38,960 nt of DNA. Origin: an uncultured Bacteroidota bacterium. Lineage in GTDB: Bacteria; Bacteroidota; Bacteroidia; Chitinophagales; Chitinophagaceae. Numbering within the stretch: position 1 is the first letter of the stretch; each line of letters starts with the position of its first letter. The notes below the pieces were generated by a model, which saw nothing but the letters and a program-made list of their open reading frames with translations, was not told the DNA's origin and searched no databases. Positions 1-8,249 of this stretch are shown piece by piece. Location: NCBI GenBank assembly GCA_903831935.1, contig CAIKZP010000123.1:1-38960 (forward strand), read 5' to 3'. The translations under genes and the position numbers were made by a program.

Positions 1-1
1 A

Positions 2-586
2 GTAGTAGCCTTTGGAAAGAAGCACCAAATTTTAATTTGTCACGACAATCCGTATAGTTTTATTTTAAATGAAACACCTGTTAGTTTGTTAAGTGTAGCG
101 GGTGCAAAAGAGATTGTGATTGAATTAAATTCTTTAAGTAAAAGCCAAAATATGGCAGGATGGCGCGTAGGAATGTTGTGTGCAGCTAAGGAAAGAATTG
201 ACGAAATTTTACGCTTTAAAAGCAATATGGATAGTGGTATGTTTTTGCCTGTACAACTAGCGGCAGCAAAGGCTTTGGGCTTAGGGAAAGAATGGTACGA
301 TGGGGTAAATGCTATTTATGCAGACCGCAGAAAAAAAGTATTTGAACTATTAGATTTATTGCACTGTGTGTATTCAACCAATCAGGTAGGATTATTTGTT
401 TGGGCAAAAATTCCTAGCTCGTATAAAGATGGATTTGAATTGAGTGATAAAGTGTTGTATGGTGCAAATACTTTCATTACACCAGGAGGCATTTTTGGCT
501 CTGCAGGCAATGGGTATATTCGAGTGAGTTTGTGTGGAAGTGTAGAAAGGTTTGATCAAGCAATTGAAAGAGTAAAACAGTTATAA
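2..586 (+). CDS. Pyridoxal-phosphate aminotransferase, class I/II (5' end outside window)
   Basis: Only the C-terminal 194 residues are in the window; the frame is open from base 2, so the start lies upstream. This is a fold-type I aminotransferase. The stretch HDNPYSF carries the Asp that contacts the PLP ring nitrogen and the Tyr near the cofactor. SLSKSQNMAGWRVG contains the Schiff-base Lys (codon 140-142). The C-terminal YIRVSL holds the Arg expected to bind the substrate carboxylate. It lies 18 bases before tyrA. In Bacteroidota an aminotransferase of this kind commonly sits with prephenate dehydratase, tyrA and DAHP synthase genes, so I infer transamination of phenylpyruvate or 4-hydroxyphenylpyruvate (or prephenate). 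Substrate specificity cannot be read from the sequence; LL-diaminopimelate-type or aspartate-type activity is an alternative. Confidence 0.85.
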   Translation, partial: VVAFGKKHQILICHDNPYSFILNETPVSLLSVAGAKEIVIELNSLSKSQNMAGWRVGMLCAAKERIDEILRFKSNMDSGMFLPVQLAAAKALGLGKEWYDGVNAIYADRRKKVFELLDLLHCVYSTNQVGLFVWAKIPSSYKDGFELSDKVLYGANTFITPGGIFGSAGNGYIRVSLCGSVERFDQAIERVKQL

Positions 587-604
587 TAATTTAAATATTT
601 TGTT

Positions 605-1444
605 ATGCGCGTTACAATAGTGGGTATTGGTTTGATTGGTGGTTCAATGGCTTTGGCATTGAAAGAAAATGGTTTTGCCAATTCCGTTATTGGAGTTGAT
701 TCTAATCCAGATCACCAACAAAAAGCTTTGGAACTAAAATTGGTAGATCAAATATTGCCACTAGAAGAAGCCATTGCAAATACAGATTTAATTGTATTAG
801 CCATTCCTGTAAATGCTGCAGAAAAAGTATTGCCTTTTATTTTAGACCATACTAATCGGCAAGTAATTATGGATGTTGGTTCAACAAAAGCAGGCTTATT
901 GCATGCCATTGAATTGCATAAAAAAAGGGGGCGATTTGTTGCAACGCACCCAATGTGGGGAACCGAGTATAGTGGCCCTGAAGCAGCCATTAAAGGGGCG
1001 TTTGTTGAAAAGGCATGTGTAATCTGCAACAAAGAAGAAAACGACGCCGATGCGCTTGCATTGGTAGAAAAACTCTACCAATCATTGGGGATGCACTTAT
1101 TGTATATGAATGCCGAAGCGCATGATGTCCACGTAGCGTATGTGAGTCATATTTCACACATTACTTCTTTTGCACTGGCCAATACTGTTTTAGAAAAAGA
1201 GCGAGAAGAAGATGCCATTTTTGAATTAGCGAGTGGTGGTTTTGAAAGTACTGTTCGTTTGGCAAAGAGTAATCCAGACATGTGGGTACCCATTTTTATG
1301 CAGAACAAAGAGAATGTGTTGGATGTGTTAAATGAGCATATTGCTCAGTTAAGAAAGTTCAAAGCTTGTTTAGAAAAAGAGAATTTTAGTTACCTAAAAG
1401 AGTTGATTGAGCAGGCAAATGGCATTAAACGCATTCTAAAATAA
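605..1444 (+). CDS. tyrA: Prephenate dehydrogenase
   Basis: A 279-residue cytoplasmic enzyme that oxidatively decarboxylates prephenate to 4-hydroxyphenylpyruvate, the committed step to tyrosine. The N-terminus has a Rossmann nucleotide-binding glycine motif, VGIGLIGGS (residues 6-14), followed by the acidic VIGVDSN that suggests NAD rather than NADP. DVGSTK, ATHPMWGTE and the helical VSHISHITS are typical TyrA motifs, the last two with active-site His residues. The length matches a stand-alone dehydrogenase domain without a fused chorismate mutase or ACT domain; the chorismate mutase is instead fused to the DAHP synthase encoded at 3327. The ATG at 605 places the glycine motif where it should be. 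It probably forms one transcript with the preceding aminotransferase (18-base gap). Confidence 0.93.
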   Translation: MRVTIVGIGLIGGSMALALKENGFANSVIGVDSNPDHQQKALELKLVDQILPLEEAIANTDLIVLAIPVNAAEKVLPFILDHTNRQVIMDVGSTKAGLLHAIELHKKRGRFVATHPMWGTEYSGPEAAIKGAFVEKACVICNKEENDADALALVEKLYQSLGMHLLYMNAEAHDVHVAYVSHISHITSFALANTVLEKEREEDAIFELASGGFESTVRLAKSNPDMWVPIFMQNKENVLDVLNEHIAQLRKFKACLEKENFSYLKELIEQANGIKRILK

Positions 1445-1507
1445 CGTTAAACTACGTGTAAATCACGTTTAAACAAACAAAAAACAGGCAAAGCCCTATA
1501 TAAAAAG

Positions 1508-1515
1508 TACCTTTG
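1508..1515 (+). promoter_or_regulatory. Bacteroidota -7 promoter element before the DEAD-box gene
   Basis: TACCTTTG matches the Bacteroidota -7 consensus TAnnTTTG exactly and is 18 bases before the ATG at 1534. No clear -33 TTTG is seen at the right distance, so strength is uncertain. It suggests that the helicase gene can be transcribed independently of tyrA. Confidence 0.5.
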
Positions 1516-1533
1516 CCGCAAATTTTTTAATAC

Positions 1534-3279
1534 ATGATGACATTTGAAGGGTTGGGAATTGATGCGAGATTGATTCAAGCGACCGATGAGTTGGGGTATG
1601 TGAACCCAACCGCAATACAAGAACAAGCAATACCAGTTTTGCTAAGCGGCACACAAGATTTTATTGGATTGGCGCAAACAGGTACCGGGAAAACAGCAGC
1701 ATTTGGCTTGCCATTACTGCACATTATTGACGCTGCAGCAAAGTATCCTCAAGCATTGGTGGTTTGTCCTACCAGAGAGCTTTGTATGCAAATTGTAAAA
1801 GAAATAGAGCTCTTTAAAAAATACATGACAGGTATCTCTGTAGTGGCTGTGTATGGCGGAGCATCTATTGGGTTACAAATTCGTGACTTGAAAAGAGGCG
1901 TTCAGATTGTAGTAGCTACTCCGGGTAGATTAATAGATTTGATTGAAAGAAAAGCAATCAATCTAGAACAGATTAAGTATGTAGTGTTAGATGAAGCAGA
2001 TGAAATGCTGAACATGGGATTCCAAGATGATATTGAATTCATTTTGAAGAATACTCCAAAACGCGAAAGTACTTGGTTGTTCAGTGCAACTATGCCTGCC
2101 GAAATTAGAAAGGTGAGCAAGAAGTACATGAAGGATCCTAAAGAAGTAACTGTAGGAAAAGTGAACACGGCCAACAAAAGTATTGATCACCAATACTATG
2201 TTACCACAGCACAACATCGCTACGAAACTTTAAAAAGGATTATTGATTTTAATCCTGGTATTTATGGGATTATTTTCACTCGTACCAAATTAGATGCACA
2301 AGAAATTTCTGAGCGTTTAACACGTGAAGGATATGATATTGATGCTTTACACGGAGATCTTACACAAGGTCAACGCGATAAAGTAATGGGTCAGTTCCGC
2401 GACAAAACTTTGCAGTTATTAATTGCAACAGATGTGGCAGCACGTGGTATTGATGTGCAAGGAATTACACACGTAATTAATTTTGAATTACCTGATGACG
2501 TTGAAATTTACACACACAGAAGTGGACGTACAGGTCGTGCAGGTTTGCAAGGAATTTGTATTTCAATCGTTCACCAGAAAGAGATGTACAAATTCAAACA
2601 AATTGAACGCATTAATAATTCGCAGTTTCATAAAATGGATATTCCAACTGGTAAAGATGTTTGTAGAAAACAATTCTTTGCTTTTATGGAAAAATTATTA
2701 TCGGCCGATATTAGTCATGGCGATTATGAAACTTATGTACCCATGTTAGCAGAGAAATTTGCTGAAGTAAGTAAAGAAGATGTATTGAAGCGTGTTGCTG
2801 CAATGGAATTCGATCGTTTCTTGAAATATTATGAAAACGCCGAAGACTTAAATGCACGTGAAAGAGATCGTAGCACAAGAGAACCTCGTGGCCAAGAAAT
2901 GGGCCGCAGAAGAGAAGAGCGTTCTAGTGAAGGCGGACGTGGCGATTCAAGAGCAGAATATTCTCGTGGTGGCGGTAGCGGTTACAGCCGTTTATTTGTT
3001 AACCTAGGAACAAAAGATGGTTTCTTTAAAGCAAGTTTTTTACAGTTTGTACTAGACATGAGCGACTTGAAAAAAGAAGTTCTTGGAAAGATAGACATGA
3101 AAGACATGAACAGCTGGATTGAAATTGAAAAAGGTGCTGCACAACAAATGATTCGTTCTTTGGATGGAAAAAATTACAAAGGCCGAAGAATTAGAATGAA
3201 TGATGCTGATAGCGGAGGTCCGGGCGGATTTTCTGGTAGCGGTAATGGTTCACGCAGACCAAGAAGGGGTGAAGGATAA
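1534..3279 (+). CDS. DEAD-box ATP-dependent RNA helicase with DbpA-type RNA-binding domain
   Basis: A 581-residue RNA helicase of the DeaD/CsdA group, expected to unwind RNA duplexes in ribosome assembly or mRNA turnover. All core motifs are visible: Q motif around NPTAIQEQAIP (25-34), motif I AQTGTGKT (47-54), PTREL (79-83), TPGR (129-132), DEAD (153-156), SAT (184-186), IIFTRTK, ATDVAARGID and HRSGRTGRAG (328-337). After the two RecA domains comes a spacer, an Arg/Gly-rich linker (about 445-484), a DbpA-like RNA-recognition domain (about 485-556) and a Gly/Arg tail. ATGATG at 1534 gives two adjacent possible starts; 1537 is equally good. The gene interrupts an otherwise metabolic cluster and has its own promoter-like element. 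Confidence 0.93.
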   Translation: MMTFEGLGIDARLIQATDELGYVNPTAIQEQAIPVLLSGTQDFIGLAQTGTGKTAAFGLPLLHIIDAAAKYPQALVVCPTRELCMQIVKEIELFKKYMTGISVVAVYGGASIGLQIRDLKRGVQIVVATPGRLIDLIERKAINLEQIKYVVLDEADEMLNMGFQDDIEFILKNTPKRESTWLFSATMPAEIRKVSKKYMKDPKEVTVGKVNTANKSIDHQYYVTTAQHRYETLKRIIDFNPGIYGIIFTRTKLDAQEISERLTREGYDIDALHGDLTQGQRDKVMGQFRDKTLQLLIATDVAARGIDVQGITHVINFELPDDVEIYTHRSGRTGRAGLQGICISIVHQKEMYKFKQIERINNSQFHKMDIPTGKDVCRKQFFAFMEKLLSADISHGDYETYVPMLAEKFAEVSKEDVLKRVAAMEFDRFLKYYENAEDLNARERDRSTREPRGQEMGRRREERSSEGGRGDSRAEYSRGGGSGYSRLFVNLGTKDGFFKASFLQFVLDMSDLKKEVLGKIDMKDMNSWIEIEKGAAQQMIRSLDGKNYKGRRIRMNDADSGGPGGFSGSGNGSRRPRRGEG

Positions 3280-3326
3280 ATTTCGAGTTAATAATAATAT
3301 AAGCAAACATTTAAGCGTCTCATTTT

Positions 3327-4412
3327 ATGGAGCAAACAATTGAAAAAGCAACATCGGTGGAAGCATTATTGCAGAAACGTCCGCTCATTATTTCTGGCCC
3401 ATGTAGTGCCGAAACAGAAGAGCAAGTAGTAAATACCGCAGTTAGACTAGCTGCAACAGGTAAAGTTGATATTTTGCGCGCAGGTATTTGGAAACCGCGT
3501 ACCCGTCCAGGAAGTTTTGAAGGAATTGGTACAAAAGGTTTGCCATGGTTACAACAAGCACGTAAAGAGTCTGGCTTACCAGTAGCAGTAGAAGTTGCAA
3601 CAGCCAAACAAGTAGAAGATGCATTGCATTTTGGTGTAGATGTATTGTGGATTGGTGCGCGTACTACAGTGAATCCTTTTAGTGTACAAGATGTTGCTGA
3701 TGCACTTCGCGGTGTTGATGTACCTGTATTAATAAAAAATCCAATTAACCCCGACATTGAATTATGGATCGGTGCAATGGAACGTGTGCAAAAAGCAGGC
3801 ATTAAAAATGTAGGCTTAATACACCGTGGATTTAGTTCTTATGGAAATACAGAATATCGCAATGCACCAATGTGGCATTTGGCTATTGAAATGAAGCGTC
3901 GTTATCCTGGTGTTTTATTAATCAATGATCCTTCACATATTTGCGGACGCAGAGATATTTTGCAAGATGTTGCACAAACTGCTATTGACCTTGATTTTGA
4001 CGGTTTAATTATTGAAAGTCATATTGATCCAGATAATGCTTGGAGCGATGCCAAACAACAAATTACACCTGAGCAATTGGGCGAATTAGTTGGAAATATT
4101 CGTTGGAGAAGCGAAGACATTGCATCTGAAGAGTACCATATTGCACTTGAAAAATTGCGTCAACAAATTAATAATTTAGACGACGAATTAATGCAAGTGT
4201 TAAGCCAAAGAATGAAAGTGGCTGAAAAAATTGGACAGTACAAAAAAGAAAACAATATCACCATTTTGCAAACCAATCGTTGGAATGCCATTTTGGAAAG
4301 AGCATTTGTTAAAGGAGAGAAACAAGGATTGAGCAAAGAATTTGTAACCAAGTATTTCGACGCGGTTCACATGGAAAGCATCAATCATCAGAATAAGATT
4401 ATGAACGCATAA
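3327..4412 (+). CDS. Bifunctional DAHP synthase / chorismate mutase (type II, AroQ fold)
   Basis: A 361-residue fusion. The N-terminal TIM barrel (about 1-265) is a class I-beta 3-deoxy-D-arabino-heptulosonate-7-phosphate synthase, joining PEP and erythrose 4-phosphate at the entry of the shikimate pathway. The metal-site motifs are present: GPCSAET (Cys), DPSHICGRRD (His), IIESHID (Glu) and DNAWSDAKQ (Asp); WKPRTRPGSF is the PEP/phosphate loop. The last roughly 90 residues form an all-helical AroQ chorismate mutase with LRQQINNLD and LSQRMKVAEKIGQYK. In related Bacteroidota fusions the mutase domain mediates feedback by prephenate; I infer the same here. ATG at 3327 puts about 20 residues before the first barrel strand, normal for the family. 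It follows the helicase gene by 47 bases. Confidence 0.95.
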   Translation: MEQTIEKATSVEALLQKRPLIISGPCSAETEEQVVNTAVRLAATGKVDILRAGIWKPRTRPGSFEGIGTKGLPWLQQARKESGLPVAVEVATAKQVEDALHFGVDVLWIGARTTVNPFSVQDVADALRGVDVPVLIKNPINPDIELWIGAMERVQKAGIKNVGLIHRGFSSYGNTEYRNAPMWHLAIEMKRRYPGVLLINDPSHICGRRDILQDVAQTAIDLDFDGLIIESHIDPDNAWSDAKQQITPEQLGELVGNIRWRSEDIASEEYHIALEKLRQQINNLDDELMQVLSQRMKVAEKIGQYKKENNITILQTNRWNAILERAFVKGEKQGLSKEFVTKYFDAVHMESINHQNKIMNA

Positions 4413-4420
4413 TTGTTTAT

Positions 4421-4475
4421 TGAAGTACTAGTGAATAGTTGGTTTGCCCGGCACACTAGTACTTCATTCTTTTTC
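4421..4475 (+). terminator. Perfect 13-bp inverted repeat followed by T-rich tract (terminator or attenuator)
   Basis: TGAAGTACTAGTG (4421-4433) is exactly complementary to CACTAGTACTTCA (4454-4466) across a 20-base loop and is followed by TTCTTTTTCT. It lies 8 bases after the stop of the DAHP synthase-mutase gene and before aroB. It could end the upstream transcript or partially attenuate read-through. Confidence 0.6.
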
Positions 4476-4491
4476 TATCCTTCCTTCGCGA

Positions 4492-5529
4492 ATGCACAAA
4501 TTATCTTCTATGCGAAAACGAAGTTTCACATTTACCAATAGTTCGGTTGATTATTATTTTGATGCAGATTTTTCTTATTTAGAAAAATTGGTATCAAAAG
4601 AAAAAGCAGTAATTATTACTGACGAAAATCTATTTGCCAAACACCAGCGCAAATTTAAAGGTTGGAATACCATTGTATTAAAACCTGGTGAAGCATATAA
4701 AGTACAACAAACTGTAGATGTAGTTATTGATCAATTGATTGCTTTTGGCGCAGACCGCAGTACCACACTAATTGGTGTTGGCGGCGGTGTGATTACCGAT
4801 ATGACAGGATATATTGCGGGTGTTTACATGCGTGGTATTAAATGCGGTTTTGTTCCAACATCTGTTTTGGCCATGGTGGATGCGTCTATTGGTGGCAAGA
4901 ACGGTATTGATGTAGGATTGTATAAAAACATGGTGGGCTTAATTCGTCAGCCACAGTTTTTGTTATATGACATTAGTTTTTTAAAAACGTTGCCACAATC
5001 AGAATGGCAAAATGGTTTTGCAGAAATTATTAAACATGCTTGTATAAAAGATGCAGCAATGTTTACACTTTTACAAAACAATACGCTTGCAAAATTTAAA
5101 AAAGATCCTGCGTTATTAGCAGCACTCATTCAACGCAATGCTTTAATTAAAACCAAAGTTGTATTGAAAGATGAGTTTGAACAAGCAGATAGAAAATTAT
5201 TAAATTTTGGACACACACTTGGGCATGCCATTGAAAACATGTATGAGTTAAGCCACGGCCAAGCAATTAGCATTGGTATGACTTATGCAACGCTGATGTC
5301 TGTTCAAATAAAAGGCTTTAAAGATGCCGAAGCTGTGATTGGTTTATTAGCAAAATATGGCTTGCCAACCTTTGCTGATTTCGACAAGAAAAAAGCTTTT
5401 AAAACTTTGCAGATGGATAAAAAGAAAAATGCGAATGGCATCAACTATATCCTTTTGCAAAAAATAGGAAAAGGCGTAATTCAGTCCTTACTATTTACTG
5501 AACTAGAAACTATTTTACAACAATATTAA
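4492..5529 (+). CDS. aroB: 3-dehydroquinate synthase
   Basis: This enzyme converts DAHP to 3-dehydroquinate, the second shikimate-pathway step, using NAD and a divalent metal. The NAD-binding glycine stretch GVGGGVITD, the substrate segment VPTSVLAMVDASIGGKNG and the metal ligands in FAEIIKHAC (Glu), NFGHTLGHA (His) and a downstream His are all present. Starting at ATG 4492 gives 345 residues; ATG 4510, 18 bases on in frame, gives 339 and is an equally good choice because homologues begin close to the RSFTF strand. A longer reading from TTG 4444 would begin inside the inverted repeat at 4421-4466 and add residues unlike the family, so I reject it. aroA follows after 24 bases, implying co-transcription. 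Confidence 0.94.
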   Translation: MHKLSSMRKRSFTFTNSSVDYYFDADFSYLEKLVSKEKAVIITDENLFAKHQRKFKGWNTIVLKPGEAYKVQQTVDVVIDQLIAFGADRSTTLIGVGGGVITDMTGYIAGVYMRGIKCGFVPTSVLAMVDASIGGKNGIDVGLYKNMVGLIRQPQFLLYDISFLKTLPQSEWQNGFAEIIKHACIKDAAMFTLLQNNTLAKFKKDPALLAALIQRNALIKTKVVLKDEFEQADRKLLNFGHTLGHAIENMYELSHGQAISIGMTYATLMSVQIKGFKDAEAVIGLLAKYGLPTFADFDKKKAFKTLQMDKKKNANGINYILLQKIGKGVIQSLLFTELETILQQY

Positions 5530-5553
5530 TTTCCGTTAAGGAATTCAAGGGGT

Positions 5554-6825
5554 ATGATTGCAACAGTAGAACCTTCTAATATTTCGGGTAATATATACGC
5601 GCCTGCTAGCAAAAGTAGTATGCAAAGAGCTTGTGCTGCTTCCTTACTAACAAAGGGCACTACAACTATAACTAATCCTGGAAAAAGCAATGATGATTTA
5701 GCTGCTTTAGACGTTATTCAAAAACTAGGTGCAACAATTAAAACGATTGATGCCAATACCATTGAAATAAGTTCAACAGGAATCAATCCTATTAATAAAG
5801 AAATCAATTGTGGCGAGAGTGGATTGGGTATAAGAATGTTTACCCCAATTGCTGCACTTAGTAGCGATGCCATTTTAATTAATGGTACGGGTAGTTTATT
5901 AACTAGGCCCATGGATTTTTTTGATGAGATATTACCGCAGTTGCATGTTCAAATACAATCCAACAAGGGAAAGCTGCCTTTGCAAATACAAGGCCCATTA
6001 GCGCCCGCAAATATTACGGTGGATGGATCTTTGAGTTCTCAGTTCTTAACCGGGCTATTGATGGCTTATGGCGCTGCAGGGGCAAATGATGTGACTATCA
6101 CTGTAAAAGATTTAAAAAGCAAACCTTATATTGACCTTACCCTCCAAGTAATGAAACATTTTGGATGGGATGTTACCAATGAAAATCACGAAAAGTTTCA
6201 TTTCAATACCAACCAATCAAAAACAACAAAGCCTATTCATTATTCGGTAGAAGGAGATTGGAGTGGTGCTGCTTTTTTATTAGTGGCAGCGGCGATTGCT
6301 GGAGACATTACTATTAAAGGACTAGATGTTTTTTCTACACAAGCAGATCGTGCCATTTTACAGGCATTAATAGATTGTGGATGTAGATTGTCTATTCAAC
6401 CAGAACAGATTGAAATTGGTCCGATGCCTTTAAAAGCATTTCATTTTAATGCTACCGATTGTCCGGATTTATTTCCGCCTTTAGTAGCGCTTGCTGCTTA
6501 TTGCGAAGGAACCACTGTTATTGAAGGTGTGGGACGACTGGCACACAAAGAAAGTAACCGTGCACTTACTTTACAAGATGAATTTGCTAAATTGGGTATT
6601 GAAATTGTGTTGCAAGATGATTTGATGCTAATAAAAGGAGGAACTGGTGTACAAGGTGCAACAGTGCATTCTCGCCACGACCATCGAATTGCAATGGCAT
6701 GTGCGGTAGCTGCTTTAAAAGCAAGTGCTGCAGTGGTCATTGAAGAAGCGGAGGCCATCAATAAATCTTATCCTAATTTCTATGAACATTTGCAATCATT
6801 AAATGCGCATATTAACCTTCAATAA
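5554..6825 (+). CDS. aroA: 3-phosphoshikimate 1-carboxyvinyltransferase (EPSP synthase)
   Basis: A 423-residue two-domain enzyme that transfers the enolpyruvyl group of PEP to shikimate 3-phosphate. Visible active-site segments are PASKSSMQRA (Lys/Arg near the N-terminus), CGESGLGIRMF (the diverged Bacteroidota form of NAGT..R), LSSQFLTGLLMA (shikimate phosphate site), EGDWSGAAF, DCPDLFPP (catalytic Asp), HKESNRA (catalytic Glu and Arg) and RHDHRIAMA (PEP-binding Arg). The length is normal. ATG 5554 places the Lys-Ser motif about 19 residues in, as expected. It lies 24 bases after aroB and 20 before aroC. Glyphosate response class is not deducible by eye, but the GESGLG loop differs from the enterobacterial sequence. 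Confidence 0.94.
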   Translation: MIATVEPSNISGNIYAPASKSSMQRACAASLLTKGTTTITNPGKSNDDLAALDVIQKLGATIKTIDANTIEISSTGINPINKEINCGESGLGIRMFTPIAALSSDAILINGTGSLLTRPMDFFDEILPQLHVQIQSNKGKLPLQIQGPLAPANITVDGSLSSQFLTGLLMAYGAAGANDVTITVKDLKSKPYIDLTLQVMKHFGWDVTNENHEKFHFNTNQSKTTKPIHYSVEGDWSGAAFLLVAAAIAGDITIKGLDVFSTQADRAILQALIDCGCRLSIQPEQIEIGPMPLKAFHFNATDCPDLFPPLVALAAYCEGTTVIEGVGRLAHKESNRALTLQDEFAKLGIEIVLQDDLMLIKGGTGVQGATVHSRHDHRIAMACAVAALKASAAVVIEEAEAINKSYPNFYEHLQSLNAHINLQ

Positions 6826-6845
6826 CCTTATTAAATTTTTTTATT

Positions 6846-7838
6846 TTGAATAGTTTTGGACGCATATTTAGAATTAACATTTTTGGAGAATCTCATGGCG
6901 AAAGCGTTGGATTAAACTTAGATGGTTGTCCTGCCGGATTGGATTTAAATGTAGCAGATTTTTTAGTGGATATTGAACGCCGAAAAGGAGGAACTCAAAA
7001 AGGAACAACCCCTCGCAAAGAAGACGATTTGCCCATTTTTAAATCTGGTTTATTTAATGGCAAAACTACGGGTGCGCCAATTACTATTTTATTTGAAAAC
7101 AATAATACCAGAAGTGGCGACTACGAAAAATTAAGAGCCGTGCCACGCCCTGGTCATGCAGACTTTACAGCACATGCCAAATTTGGCGGTTATGAAGATT
7201 ATAGAGGTGGCGGACATTTTAGCGGAAGACTAACGGTTGCATTAGTAGCTGCTGGTGTAATAGCAAAAAAATTATTAAAAGGCATTGAAATAAAATCTAC
7301 CATTTTAGAAATTGGTGGAGAAACAGATATAGAAAAAGGATTAGACAAAGCCATAGAATTAAAAGATTCAATAGGTGGCATTGTAGAATGCAGGGTAACT
7401 GGATTACCTATTGGATTGGGAGAACATTTTTTTGATTCAGTAGAATCTTTAATTAGTCATGCGGTTTTTGCTATTCCTGCTGTTAGAGGAATTGAATTTG
7501 GAACTGGTTTTGCAGCAGCCAAAATGTTTGGCATAGACCATAACGATTCAATTGAAGGAGCTACTGGCAAAACAACTACCAATCATGCAGGTGGCATAGT
7601 TGGTGGCTATACCAATGGTAATGAAATGGTGTTTAGAATTGCTATCAAACCAACTTCTTCAACACCCAAAGAACAACAAACCTGGAATTGGGAAACCAAC
7701 GAAATAGAGGCATTTTCTGTAAAAGGTCGTCACGATTTGTGCATTGCATTGCGCGTTCCTGTTGTTTTAGAAGCAGTAACAGCCATGGTTTTAGCAGATT
7801 TAATGATGATTGATCAACAAATAAAAAGAGTATTATAA
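6846..7838 (+). CDS. aroC: Chorismate synthase, TTG start
   Basis: The last step of the common aromatic pathway: EPSP to chorismate, needing reduced FMN. The protein has 330 residues, somewhat shorter than many family members. The first signature, GRIFRINIFGESHGESVG, and the second, GHADFTAHAKFGGYEDYRGG, are intact with their His residues. The third reads RHDLCIAL, with Leu after the Asp where Pro or Ser is usual; I do not infer loss of activity. The start is TTG at 6846: NSFGRIF is the normal N-terminus of Bacteroidota AroC directly after the initiator, and no ATG is near. No Shine-Dalgarno sequence is visible. It follows aroA by 20 bases. Confidence 0.94.
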   Translation: MNSFGRIFRINIFGESHGESVGLNLDGCPAGLDLNVADFLVDIERRKGGTQKGTTPRKEDDLPIFKSGLFNGKTTGAPITILFENNNTRSGDYEKLRAVPRPGHADFTAHAKFGGYEDYRGGGHFSGRLTVALVAAGVIAKKLLKGIEIKSTILEIGGETDIEKGLDKAIELKDSIGGIVECRVTGLPIGLGEHFFDSVESLISHAVFAIPAVRGIEFGTGFAAAKMFGIDHNDSIEGATGKTTTNHAGGIVGGYTNGNEMVFRIAIKPTSSTPKEQQTWNWETNEIEAFSVKGRHDLCIALRVPVVLEAVTAMVLADLMMIDQQIKRVL

Positions 7839-7853
7839 ATTAAAATTTACAAA

Positions 7854-8159
7854 ATGGAATCAGACTATATATATCATGTAACAACACAACAAAAATGGGA
7901 GGAAGCGCAAGTAAACGGTGCATTTATTGCTGATAGTTTGGCAACTGAAGGATTCATTCATTGTAGCGTAGAAGGCCAGGTGGCTGGTGTTTTAGATCGC
8001 TACTACAAAGGGCAAACAGGCTTAGTAAAATTAAAAATAGAAAAAGCAAAAGTTGAGCGGCCGCTTGTTTTTGAATTAGCAGGTTCTATTAACGAAGTAT
8101 TTCCGCATATACACGGCCCAATTAATTTGGATGCAATTGTTGAAGTAATTAAACTGTAA
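7854..8159 (+). CDS. DUF952 family protein
   Basis: A 101-residue soluble protein recognisable as DUF952: it begins with IYHVTTQQKWEEA, has the conserved FIHCS in the middle and PHIHGPINLDAI near the end. The family is related in fold to the ADP-ribosyltransferase superfamily but has no established reaction that I know of, so function stays open. It starts 15 bases after aroC and is followed by a strong hairpin terminator, so it is probably the last gene of the aromatic transcript. Whether the linkage is functional or incidental cannot be told from the sequence. Confidence 0.85.
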   Translation: MESDYIYHVTTQQKWEEAQVNGAFIADSLATEGFIHCSVEGQVAGVLDRYYKGQTGLVKLKIEKAKVERPLVFELAGSINEVFPHIHGPINLDAIVEVIKL

Positions 8160-8181
8160 ATCATCCACGAATTATAAATTA

Positions 8182-8220
8182 AATGCCCCCAAAAGTTAAA
8201 TACTTATTGGGGGCATTTTT
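8182..8220 (+). terminator. Rho-independent terminator closing the aromatic cluster
   Basis: AATGCCCCCAA (8182-8192) pairs with TTGGGGGCATT (8207-8217) over a 14-base loop and runs into five T. It sits between convergent genes (DUF952 and purB). On the minus strand the stem is followed by TTAATTTATAATT, so it may act in both directions, more weakly for purB. Confidence 0.85.
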
Positions 8221-8249
8221 ATGTTTGGGAAAAACGAATTAATTAAACG

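Noticed and set aside
4444..4491. Upstream TTG start for aroB
   Set aside because: It begins within the 13-bp inverted repeat and adds residues not typical of AroB.
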